NCBI RefSeq assembly: GCF_032118995.1 | Contig: NC_092650.1 | Location: forward strand, 1,860,001 to 1,924,000 | Source of the DNA: Asterias amurensis | Taxonomy: Eukaryota > Echinodermata > Asteroidea > Forcipulatida > Asteriidae | Direction: 5' to 3' | DNA: 64,000 bases | Translations under genes and position numbers: made by a program | Notes under the pieces: model-generated | Seen by the model: the letters and a program-made list of their open reading frames with translations, nothing else | Told to the model about the DNA's origin: nothing | Database searches by the model: none | Shown here: one piece after another, positions 22,465 to 34,400 of the stretch | Layout of the letters: each line of letters opens with the position of its first letter | Position numbering within the stretch: the stretch's first letter is position 1

Positions 22465-25400
22465 ATGATCTCTGACAATAAAAAAGGTAAGACTAAAGTC
22501 AAAGATAAAGCTAGCTAGCTAGCCCGAGGCCGAGGGCCCAATCCAATATAGACCAATGGCAAGAGCTAGTTTTATATTATTAATCATAGAGGAAGGGTTA
22601 ATCTTTTAAGCACTAAAAGTAGTTAAGCATAAAACTATTGAGCCTTGTAGAATGCCAGAACAAGGATACCATAAACAGAACATGTCGCATATATACATTT
22701 TTTGACTGTTTGTGTTTCCCTGCTTATGAAATTATAATTTGTGATTTTTGGCAGCAAATTATCTAAACTAGTTGAGTGTTGTCTGCTGCTTTTTAAGGTT
22801 TTTATTTATTTTTTCATAAAATCAGCTCTAGTGTCTAGTAGTGCGAACCCTCTACTCTACAGGCCTGTATGCTTCGTTTTTTAAAGGGCAAGGGCACCAA
22901 GGCATTTTCTCCTTGGTAAAGGGCACCCTTTGAGGGAAATTGTAAATTTCTACTGGATCATTTCAACTTCAAGGGCACCGAGGCAATGGCAAGGGGCAAC
23001 GTTGCCTCCGTGAAGTATCAGGCCTGCCTCTAATGCTACCCTGGCAACGGCTGGCACTATGATTAAAATTTGTTAGTACTAAAAAGTTTATAAATAAAAA
23101 GTTCCTTACATAAGACAAACTAAGTAAGCTAAACAAATAGGTTCATGTTAAGGAAACAAAAAGGTAGCTTTGCCAAAGCAACGTGGAGACGATAGCGGAA
23201 CGAACCTCTTAATTCTACTAGGTAGGAGTATCTTTGTTCTATGCATTCGTAACAACGTCATATTAATTATTACCACTAGCACTCGTAATGTATCTGTTAA
23301 TCTTTGAGTAAAACTACAACAATTGGGAGGACTGAGGGCGGGGTATGATTACTGCAACCAAGACTCCGGAGAAAGTAACACGTTTTATCTACACTATTAT
23401 AAACATTAGTTTTGGGTGCCATAGGCATAAAGTATTTTTTATTTCCCAAGGGTTTTTTTTAATTTAAATTTTTAAGGTTGCCTTATTTGCTAAGGATTCG
23501 AGGTAATTACAAATATAACAAACTAAACTTTGAAAAACTTTTTTTCAGAGCTCCATGAAGCGGACAAACTTTTCAAAAAGCTTATCGCTCCCGGTTTAAG
23601 AAGCTTCCGTCTGGATTCTCATGTGCACCAGCATTATGGCCTTCTCAAGATTGACCCAGTGCTCTTACCGTTTCGGTCGAGCACAGGCCATGGGGCGTTA
23701 CAAGCTTCAAAGACTCCCCATAGTACCTCTAGAAGTGGGAGGACACCTCTTGCAACAGAGATAATGTTTGACGAGTCGTTTCCAAAGATCGGTGGCCAAG
23801 CGTCCAGCAGTGCGGTTGAATTTGGAGATGGTTTTGTAAGTGTTAGAACTGTTAATTAATTTCGCATTTAACGAATCTAACATAGACAAATTAATGTCTA
23901 ATTTAGTAAGCCCCTCACTCTAATTGAAGGTTGTTCGGAAGAATTTGTTGGAATTGTAAAAAAACATAATCTTTCCCCGCTGGCTTCCTTTTTGGGGTTG
24001 CATGGGTTTTTTTTTTTTGTATTTACCAATTCAATTAATGATATATCAAAATAAAAAATACTTACAAATTAGAGCTTGGCTTGTGCCGGCTTCACGGTTA
24101 AAAGCAGATCGTTATTACAATTCTTTCTTGTGAATGTGCTTACAGCAGGGTTTTAATACTGAACAAACTACTAATTAACTACTGTTAAAATGTTAAATGT
24201 CTTGTTTAACCCGTTCTTTCCTTAGTGTTGAACAGTTTAAACAAATGCTTGTTTGGAATTTTAAAAAGAATTTGCAGATATCTTTTTTTCAGGAACCCAG
24301 ATGCTAAACATGTTTGGGGGGTTTTCTTGGCCTTGTAGTGGTTTCTTTTGTCTCGTTAAAAATAAAGTTAAAAGTTTTGATAGTCTGACCTTCTGAAGCA
24401 CTTTATCGGTTTGCTCAAAACAGCTTTTGAGTGTGACTTAAATAGGTTTGTTCTAATACCAAACACCTCTTTCCTGGGAGTGGCAGGTTGGTTAGCAACA
24501 ATCAAGTGCTTGTCAACTTTGATTGCTGCTTGGTTGTTTAAACGCTTGATAAAAAAAATGAACTTCAGTTTGAACAAGCATTGTCAACTGTGAACTTATT
24601 TGGTGTTCAGAAATACATTATCGTAGTTTGAGAAAAGAGTAGCTTAGCTTAAGTAATGGAGTCATCTGGAACTCTCTACCCCTTAATCTTTACATGAGCT
24701 TGTCTTTGTAATATTTAAATCACTTTTAAAAACTTATCTTATGTCACAGGTTTTCAAGGACTCATTTCAGTTGATTTTGGTTTAAAGCACCTTGAACACC
24801 CAGCAGGGTGGATTGTCTCCATTGTTATTGTTTATTGAGATTCCCCATTAATCAGTTTCAACAGGTTAAACAGTGATGCAGTTCTCTTTAGTACAAAGTT
24901 TTAAGACTCATCAAAAGTTATGGTAATAGTTTTGTTTACTCTACTCTGGTCTTCTCTTCTCAAAATACCCAATTATCCAAATAGTAACACTAGACCGACC
25001 AGTGATACTTAATACCTTGACAAATATTCCAAAATAGAAACCCTTCAAAGGTTTAAACTGAAAAGAGAATGTTTTCTTTTCCACGAGACTCAACAGAGAA
25101 GACAAAAACCTGAAAACCTTGGCAGCTTTGGACCCTCGGCACTAAATATTGACTTTTTACCCTGCCTCTTTACTGTAAAACAGCTCATTTACATGTGAAT
25201 CGACGTAATGTGTGTTGGAGTCTATTGAAAACATGAAAGGACTTCATGTGATGGAAGTGTTTGTCTTTCTGTAGGGAAGTGACCAGTACAACAAAGCAGC
25301 ACGCCAATTGCTGTCTGTTATTGATTTTGTAGATTCACTGCATGTTGCTATGTTTGAGTCTGCTTTCTAAGCTTGTAAATCAAAAGAACACAGGAGTGAG

Positions 25401-28400
25401 ATGTTGCTTTAGGTTTTATGAAAGGATCAAGTGCCTGGTGTACAGTTAATTTTTTTCAGCATTGTTGGCGCTAACAGGATTTGGGGGCGTGTGTTTTTCA
25501 CCATTGGGGTTTGTACTGGATGATAGAAACACTGTACCATTTGTTTGACTGTGGCAGCACTTTAACTGTGGTCCTCTGGTTGAAGGCCAGTGAAAACCCT
25601 ACAAGAACCAGTCAGAATTCACTCCAGGTGGTCCGGCTGAACACTTCAGTGTTGAAAAGCTTCACCGTTTCTAGTTGAAATATTGACTTGTGAAAAAGCT
25701 GACGGACTAGTGAAATGACAAGCTAACTGTTCCTTACATATGTACTGGCTAGTCACTGAAATAGGTTGGGGCAAATTGGAATGTTGAAAACCATCTCCTT
25801 TGGAATTTTGAGAACTGACACTGAGGATACTTATCAAACATCTTAGGACTTCTGCATATCCAAAGGAAATATCAAAATGTTGAGATTGGAGGAATGGTTT
25901 CTTTGAGATGTATCAATCATTGCATCAGTTGCAGACAGAAAAGGACGCAGTGAAATAAGTTTGTGAGGAACTTCTGGATTCAATTTTGGAGTCTTAAACT
26001 TGGGTCAGGAAGAAAGATTGAATTCTTGAACTACCACAGTATTTAGAAGGTCACGAAGGATCACGTAACTGACCTTGTTTTATTGTTAGCTGGATGATAA
26101 GTAACAATGAAGTTTTAGAAGCTGCATCATTGTGTCTTCATAAAGTATAGGATTTCTCCTCGGTTCAAGTTGGAACTGATCATATTTAATGCAGGAGTGA
26201 TTACGCTGTACACGTATGTGTGTGGTTTGGAAATGCAGGATTTACCATGGTGGAATTACTTACAAAGTGAGTGTGTACAGTAGAGACCTTCATCGATAAC
26301 AGCGTTAACCTCAAAAAGTGAAACTCACTAAGTGACTGTATATAATTGGATACATTAGTTTCCCACGTTGTGCAATATATGCATATGTAATTTGGCAGCT
26401 GATTTTCTACATTTCGGTTTCTCATCCGCACCGCCAAAAATTTTAACTACATCATAAAGGCTAGCAGTCCCCCAGGAACATTCATGTTTTAGAAACTGCA
26501 GTTGCATTAATGAATCATGTCATTACCGTCAGGAACAACATCACCCAAACTGCCATCAGTACATCCACCGAGGGCACAGTCTGCTGCCCGATCCCATGCA
26601 GCGCCCTCGCTGGTCAGCGTTGATGCACCTTCAGGATATAGCCAGCAAACGCGGTCGACCTTCGTTCGGAAGCTTGGTTTTCTGATGGCAGAGCAATTGA
26701 CGTCTAGACACCAACTTTATGAAAAGGTTGGATTAATCTACAGGGTTTTCATTTCGGAAGTTAACTACAGCGTGACATCCTATTAAGGATTGGGTTTCTG
26801 AAGTTGAAACAATTTTCAAAGTGTGTCTGTTTCTAATAATGTTTTTATAATAACGAAAGCTCTCCAGTGCTCCACTGGCTCCTTACCAAGTAAGTTTTCA
26901 TTTCATAGTCATACTTTTTGGTATACCAACGACCCCCACAGAAGTATGTGGATATAGAGAAAGAGGTAATTTTTCACCCCCAAATTTGAATCTGAGAAAG
27001 ACTTCATTAAGCCTGAAACCTGTCTGAGGCATCTAAAAGCATACAATTCTATGCAAAAGGTTTTTTTTCCTTTCTTTCTGTCACTACATTTTAAAACTTT
27101 GATTCTGATCAATTGAGCCCAAATCTTCACAGGTCTTTTATTGAAGAAGTTGACAATTACCAAAAGCATACCCTCTTAAATACTAAAATATTTCTTTCAT
27201 TGAGTTGGTAGTTTGATTTTAAGGTAATGCTTTGTAGTTTGAATAATGTTTTCAAATCCTTTTTTTTAACAGTATGCTGCATCAGGTTTGAGAGGCCAAC
27301 AGCACAGAATAGATACATCTCTGTCATCAGCAAGGTACAATCCATGACTGGTATTCTGTTTATTTTCGCTTAGCAGCTGTTTATAATTGGGCCCTGGTGT
27401 TAGGAAGCTAAAAATGCTATGTTTACTTCATTTTCCTTACATTTCATGACGAACTTAATAATCCCTTTAAATCTCATTCCGTTATTCGCTGTAATCATGC
27501 AAACTGTGATCAAACTAACCTATGCTAACCATTTATTTTGCCATATTGCTGTCATTATTTTGTTACATTTTCCCTCGTAATTATATTTTTTCATTTTGTT
27601 TTCTTCATCTTTCCCTCCTGCCTTACTCCCAAAGCTGCACTGCAAGCGTGCCATGGACGTTCTAGTAAGTGCATGCATCATAAAGTTTCAATTTATTTTT
27701 CACATTTTTGAATTAATTCTTGGATCTTTTGACAACTTCAAAGGGTTTTCAATTCATGAAGATAAATTTGAGTACTCTGAAGTGATTTCTTTTCAAATGT
27801 TACTTCAAATCCTAGCCACTTGTTCTTGAAGTCTTAGATTTTGTTCCAAATAAGAAAATATAATTTATGCAAACTGCTTACCAACCATAAGGACTTTCTC
27901 GGAAGGCTTCAAGAAAGACTCTGATAAGGTCGAAACATCAGGGCCCAATTTCATAGAGCTGCTAAGCACAAAAATCTGCTTAGCATAAAATTTCTGCCTC
28001 GATAAAAACAGGATAACCAACCATATTTCCACATGACTTTCAGTGTGAGCAAACAACAGCTGAATGCCAGTAACAAGCAATATGCAACAAATGGAAATTT
28101 GGTTGGTAGTCTTGTTTTTATCCAGGAAGAAATTTCATGCTTAGCAAAATTTGTGTGCTTAGCAGCTCTATGAAATTGGGCCCAGACCATTATTTTTTTT
28201 TGCATTACTTTATCAAAGCTGTATTAACTTCAAACCAGATTTAAAATGTTTGCCTAAACTAGTCTTCAAACTGAAGTTAAATTGTGGGCTTAAAGTTAAA
28301 AAAAAATAATCGCTTTGCTTTATTAACGAGCATGTCAAATGACATTCATGCCTCAATTATGATTTTCATTTGATCAATTATGAAGGTTGATTTATACTAA

Positions 28401-31400
28401 CTTAGGCATGATAATTTTCCTAATTTTATATTTTGTTTTTTTGCCCTTGGGAAAAACAGAGAAATTGTGATTATGCAGCATGGAAAGTCTATTAAAGCCT
28501 ACACTATGTAGCTGATAAAATAGTCCTTCTTTTTTCTAAGGATCAAATATCATGCCTGTTTATTGTTAGAATTTTTTATTTTCTTTGCTTTATTTAATAA
28601 TTCATGTTCATTGTTTTAAATATTTCATTTTTCCCCCCGCATCCGATAGTTCTACAACTAAGATGAAGCAGCTGCCTCTTCCCCAGGTACAAAGTTCTGA
28701 GGTCCTTGGGTCTACAGCCTCCAACCCAAGAGGAAAGAAGAATGTTAGTGTCTGTTCTGACCGATATCTTGGGACGTCCAGGGTGGGGCAGCAACAGCTA
28801 CACAGAAGGTAAATTGGCTTGAGCGTTTTGTATATTTTGAATACTTGGGTGTAATGCAAAGGGTTGTGCTTGAGAGTGGCTTCACCCTGTCCATCATTCT
28901 AATGAAGAATTGTTTCTCGCTTAAAAATTGTTTTGAAAACCCCTACAATCTGTGACAGATCAAATTTAAAGTATGGTTTTTAGTATGCAATAAGTGCAAA
29001 ATAAAAATATCCTACGAAAAAGAGCTATAATAATATTTTGAAGATTTTGACTGTCAAGAATCCATTTCTTTTCTTGTAATATAAATGACAATTTTTTAAT
29101 AGTAACATTTACTTTTTCAAACCTCAGCTACAATTTCATTCAAATAAGTTAATTATACGTTTTGTAGTTTATGTGATGTTTTTTGTCATTTTTGATGTAG
29201 TTTATAACAAATCCGTCCCAATTCATTGTGGCTAATAAAATGATCGTTATCCTAAAACTGGGTCTTCTCAGAGCCGCACACAAAAGAGATTTCTTACATG
29301 GTGTTTGTGTCGCCGCAAACCTTAAAGGCATTGGACACTATTGGTAATTGTCAAAGACCGGTCGTCTCACTTGGTGTATCTCAACATATGCATAAAAAAA
29401 AACCTGTGAAAATTTGAGCTCAATCGGTCGTCGAAGTTGCGAGATATGAATGAAATAAAAAACACCCTTGTCACGAAGTTGTGTGCCTTCAGATGCTTGA
29501 TTTTGAGACCTCAAATTCTAAATCTGAGGTCTCAAAATCAAATTCGTGGAAAATGACTTCTTTCTCGAAAACTACGTTACTTCAGAAGGAGCCATTTCTC
29601 ACAATCCTTTATACAATCAACAGCTCCCATTACTCGTTACCAAGTAAGGTTTGATGCTAACAATTATTTTGAGTAATTACCAATAGTGTCCACTGCCTTT
29701 AATTACTTTGCAAAACTTGAACTCTTGTATTGTGTTTGTAAACAGAAGCAGGTCAGCTGCAGATGTCCTCCATCCAATGTCTAGCAACGCGTCTTCAAAT
29801 GATCAAGTGCGGAGGTTTGAGGAAGAGAGGATAGCGCTGCTTCAAACCAAATCACTTCGGAAATCAACAGAGGTAAGTCTATGGTTCTCAACAGTCAACA
29901 TGGTCAGTAGGGACATGAATTTTGCTAAAAAGTACCCAGGGCAGGTTAAAAGATATCAGATATTGCTGGGTCTGGAACTAAACATATTAGTAGTTTACCG
30001 CACACCGATATGTGTTAACCAAGGTGAACTTTATCGCTGTAGCTTGCAAGTTTGAGGAAACCTTTAAACAAAGGTGCTTGCTTTATGAACAAGAAACTCT
30101 TGGGTTAACCCCTACTCTTTCATGGTTCCCTTTAGTGGTTTCTAAGTTTTCTTATTGTTGTTTTTGTTGCCAGGTAATGGCGCACCGTAAAGACAGGAAG
30201 TATCACATGTGTGGTTCCGGCCTCCCATTATTCAATCGTTACTTGGTTGATAGTGAAGAGATGGATCGACTCAGACAACTCACCAAAGCCAGGTCAACCA
30301 AGAGAGGAAGGTAAGGTCATAGGTTAAAGGTTAAAGGTTAAAGGTTAATTCATGTCAAAACCATCCGTTATGTTTAGCAGTTATTAGCTTATAAGCATGT
30401 GATGTATGTTCTTTCTTTATTGTTGTTTAGTAAGTTTAGTTTGACTAGATTGCAAAAAATAGACAGTGGCCCGACGTTTCGACACTATAGACTCTTTCTC
30501 AAAGGCTAAAATTAGGCTAGAATACCTCAAAACTATTTTCTTTGTAGAAGGCCAGTTTACTCACCCAAAGTTAGTCACTTTAAGCTCAATATGAAAATGT
30601 TTTGTATAGTTTAAGTTATTCCCGCCTTTTGTTTATTGAGTCTCTGAACCTTGACATCATCTTTACTAACTATGAATTGGGCTTCAGTTCAGATGTTTTT
30701 CTTTATCTCATATTTATCTCAATCTCAACTCACTTCAAAATGACTCTTGAACAAATTTCATTTCCAAATAATGAGTAGGATTTTAAACTTTGCATGCTGG
30801 TAATTCAATCTATTAAGGTTTGCCGTAACACCACGTAATAATCTCTCCCAAAAGCTGTGGTGATTTCGGAGAAGAACCGGTTGATTAACAACTCAAGGTT
30901 TCGATCAGTGTGGTCTGATTGTCTTCAGGAGATTGCTTCTATCAGAAGATGATCAGAGCATACTGATCGGAATGTTGAGTTGTTTTAAAAGCTACCGATT
31001 CTTATCAACCACCCACAACTAAATATTCCGTGATGTTACCACAAACCAACCAAAGTATCTATTCTTTGCAGCACACTTACCCAAACACATTTCTTTAAAT
31101 CCTGCATTATTAAAATTGTAAAGATTATCGCATGTCATTTGCATGTTTTACCATATCATTTATTTGCATGCAACTTGATTGGTCCAACCTCACTTCATGA
31201 ATATGCATAGTTCACCAGTGAGCTACTATGGTGGTTTTGGAGGAAGGATCAACAGTGGTCATTATACCCGGCAGGTAAATTAAAGGACAAAATAAGCATT
31301 TTCTTTTAAGAGTTATTTACTTTTCGAAAAACAACTTCATTAAATACAATGTGAAATTGTTTAATGGTGTGAGGATGTTAACCTACCCTGCTATTTTTAA

Positions 31401-34400
31401 TATAAAGTTTATTATTCCCAAGATCAAATCAAACTGATAAACATTTCTGTATCACGATAAAAGTGAAAAAGTAGGTCAGTCAAAAGTGAAAAGTGTTTTG
31501 AGTTGCAATACCATTTTCCAGTTTTTTTAAACATTTTTCTGTTAAAAAATCTGCCATTTGTTTTGGGATGATTTTAAGGTAAAATCCCCTCTAAAGAAAG
31601 TTTTGTGATAATTTAAGTTGTCTTAACTTTTTTTCTTTTTGAAGCAGAAGAAAATATCGTCGCCAACACAAGAGCAGAACGATGATACCCAAGGTAACTA
31701 CACATCTCAGATCACCACGGAAACAAATGAAAATGAAGGTGATGTTGCTATAGCAGTACCAATATCAACAAATGATATTGATAGGTTGGAAGGGATGGTA
31801 GCTCAATTAGAAGACAATAACTCTGAGCATAAGGATCAAAATAACACAGAAGACAAAGGCTCGGAAACATGCAACGACGACAGACCAGATGTCCTGCCGT
31901 CAATAGAGGGCGCTGTTCCATCACTTGATGATGGCGTCATACCTAGCTCAGAAATAGAGTCAGTGCAGAACCAGAACATTGACGCTCAACATGTGGAGGA
32001 AAACGTTACAGTCGAAGAAGAAAAACCGGGACTTGATAAAGAAGATGAGGAAGTGAAAACAGATGAAGAACCTGTTGGTATGTTTAGCGATTCTGTTGCA
32101 TGCTCCTCTGCTTGATGTTTGAATCTGGAAGCTTTTAAGACGGCAAATTCTTCGCACATCTTTCCTCTACTCCGACGTGATTAACAGTTTGGAGTGCACC
32201 TTGACTCAAGCCTTCTTTCGTCTCTACACCTCTGCATGCTTTATGAAAGATTTTCCTAGGCACATTTACGTCTGGATTTCTGCATGATGACTTTCTTTAC
32301 TGCACGTTTATTATTGTATCGCTAACTTCTTTAAAGCAGATGAGGATGTGAGAACAGATAAAAATCCAGCTGGTATGTTCGCATGCTCGTCTGCTTGATG
32401 CTTGAATATGGAAGCTTCTAAGACGCACCTAACTCTGCCCGCACATCTTTCCTCTATTCTGATGTGATAAACAGTTTGGAGTGCACCTTGACACAAGCTT
32501 TCTTTCGTCTACACCTCTGCATGCTTTTAAAACAAATTCTCCTGATGAGCACATTTCTATCTCGATTTTTGCATGATGACTTTTTTCCTGCACGTTTATT
32601 ATTGCAGTGCTTACTTTTCTAAAACAAAACAAAATTTCATTGCAGTTTTGTAAACTTACTGTTTGAATTGAACAATTTGGTACAATCTGGAACGATTCTA
32701 AACACTAAAATCAGCCATTTGTCTTTTTTTGACCAGGTCAAGAAAATGAAGAAGAAACTGGAGAGACAAGGGAAGTTGAAAAGTAAGTCCAATTCCTCAA
32801 ATTCCTCAAAGCATCGTGAGGTTAAAATAGAAACAATACTGTAGGCTTTTAGAACTCGGATGACTTGAGTAACTTGTGCCCTACAGAATGTAAAATGAAG
32901 GTGCCTTGGGGTGGATTTCACCAAGAGTTATAAGACTAGTCTTATCTCGAGTTAGGACAAGTTACTCGTCCTAACTTAGGGACTAGCCTTAAGTTTTAAA
33001 TATCTCCTAGGACTAGTAACTAATCGACCCTTGGTATTCTATATCATTTTAAAACAAATCTTTCCTAGTTAACGCTGATGTGTCAGAATGCCAAAGAAAA
33101 ATTCCTGGAGATGACACTTGTGTTTTTGTGTCACATTGGATAATCAGAACAAAGTTTAATTGTTTTTGTTTGTGTTTTTGCATTGTTTCTACAGCATGAT
33201 GCCAAATGTCAAGATTTCGCGGATTTTGAAAAAGAAGCCTTTAAATGGAAAAGAGTGAGTTAAAGGAATAGATATATTATAAAGTATGATTTGAAATTTT
33301 GATTTTTTTCTGTTCAATCCTGCTAGATGAGAAAGCACAGGGCACCACAGCAGTTTCTGTGGGTGCTGTTGGTTTATTCGAGGTCTACACTTGAGACTTG
33401 CACATTTTATTTAAAGACCTGGACACTATTGGTAATTGTCGAAGACCAGTGTTCTCACTGGGTGTATCTCAACATGTGCACAAAATAACAAACCTGGGAA
33501 AATTTGAACTCAATTGGTCGTCGAAGTTGCAAGGTAATAATGAAAGAAAAAGATTGCTGGTTCTCTCATTTAGAAGACTTCCATTGATTTCTAAAACCGA
33601 TCATATTTATTTTCTTCATCTAGTGCCTTCTTGACAGAATTTAACCCAGCGGCGGGAGATACTGATATCGAGGATATGTTTGGTAACTTTAAGGACAACA
33701 GCTCAAGCGAAAATCCCCCACAAGCTGCGGACTCGGCTCTGAACCCCGAGGACAACGACACAACCCACATGACGGCCGAAGAAGCTCTGACGAAAATGCT
33801 AATCAGTGACGATCAGATCGCAGCGATGGAAGACGACCTCAAGAAGATCAGCCTTCTTAAAGGAGGGATGGAGAAGGTCGGACATCTTGAGGAGTCTAGG
33901 CAGGACCTGGAGGAGTTGAAGACCGATAGCGCCAGCGAGACGGCGGATTATGGAGAGGACGTGTTCGGGAAAGTCAGGAGCGATGAAGAATTGAAGGAGA
34001 TTGAGAGAAGGAGAGAGAAGAAGCAGGAGGAGAGGAGAGCGAAATCAGCCAAGAAGGCGGAGGAAACTATTGTATCATCCGCTAAGGTGTCTCAAGCAAA
34101 ATCTAAGGTATGGATTTGGAAAGAGTCAAATCAATTTTTGTGTTTTAAAACAAAACTCTCCTCAACAATTTGTTTTATTGATTTGTTGTTTTGGGGGTTC
34201 TGTCTTTTCTTGAAATTCCTTGTCACAGGGTAGGTTTTCTTAAGTTTTGAAAATGGCTCAAAAGTTTTGCAAAGGGAAAAGTGTGTCAGGCCTGATACTT
34301 CACAGAGACAATGAAGGCGATTGTTCCATGCTCCCTGGTCAATGCCTTGGTGCCCTTGAAATGCTCCAGTAGAAATTTACAATTTCCTCATTGAGAAAAT

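Noticed and set aside
24640-24835. Host gene exon encoding WNSLPLNL
   Set aside because: The pattern and broken frame match a LINE ORF2 tail rather than a host gene.
25275-25370. Open phase-0 stretch after TTTCTGTAG (GSDQYNKAARQLL...) as an exon of the EF-hand gene
   Set aside because: No usable GT donor before its stop. The 28-nt segment at 26239 fits phase and splice consensus better.
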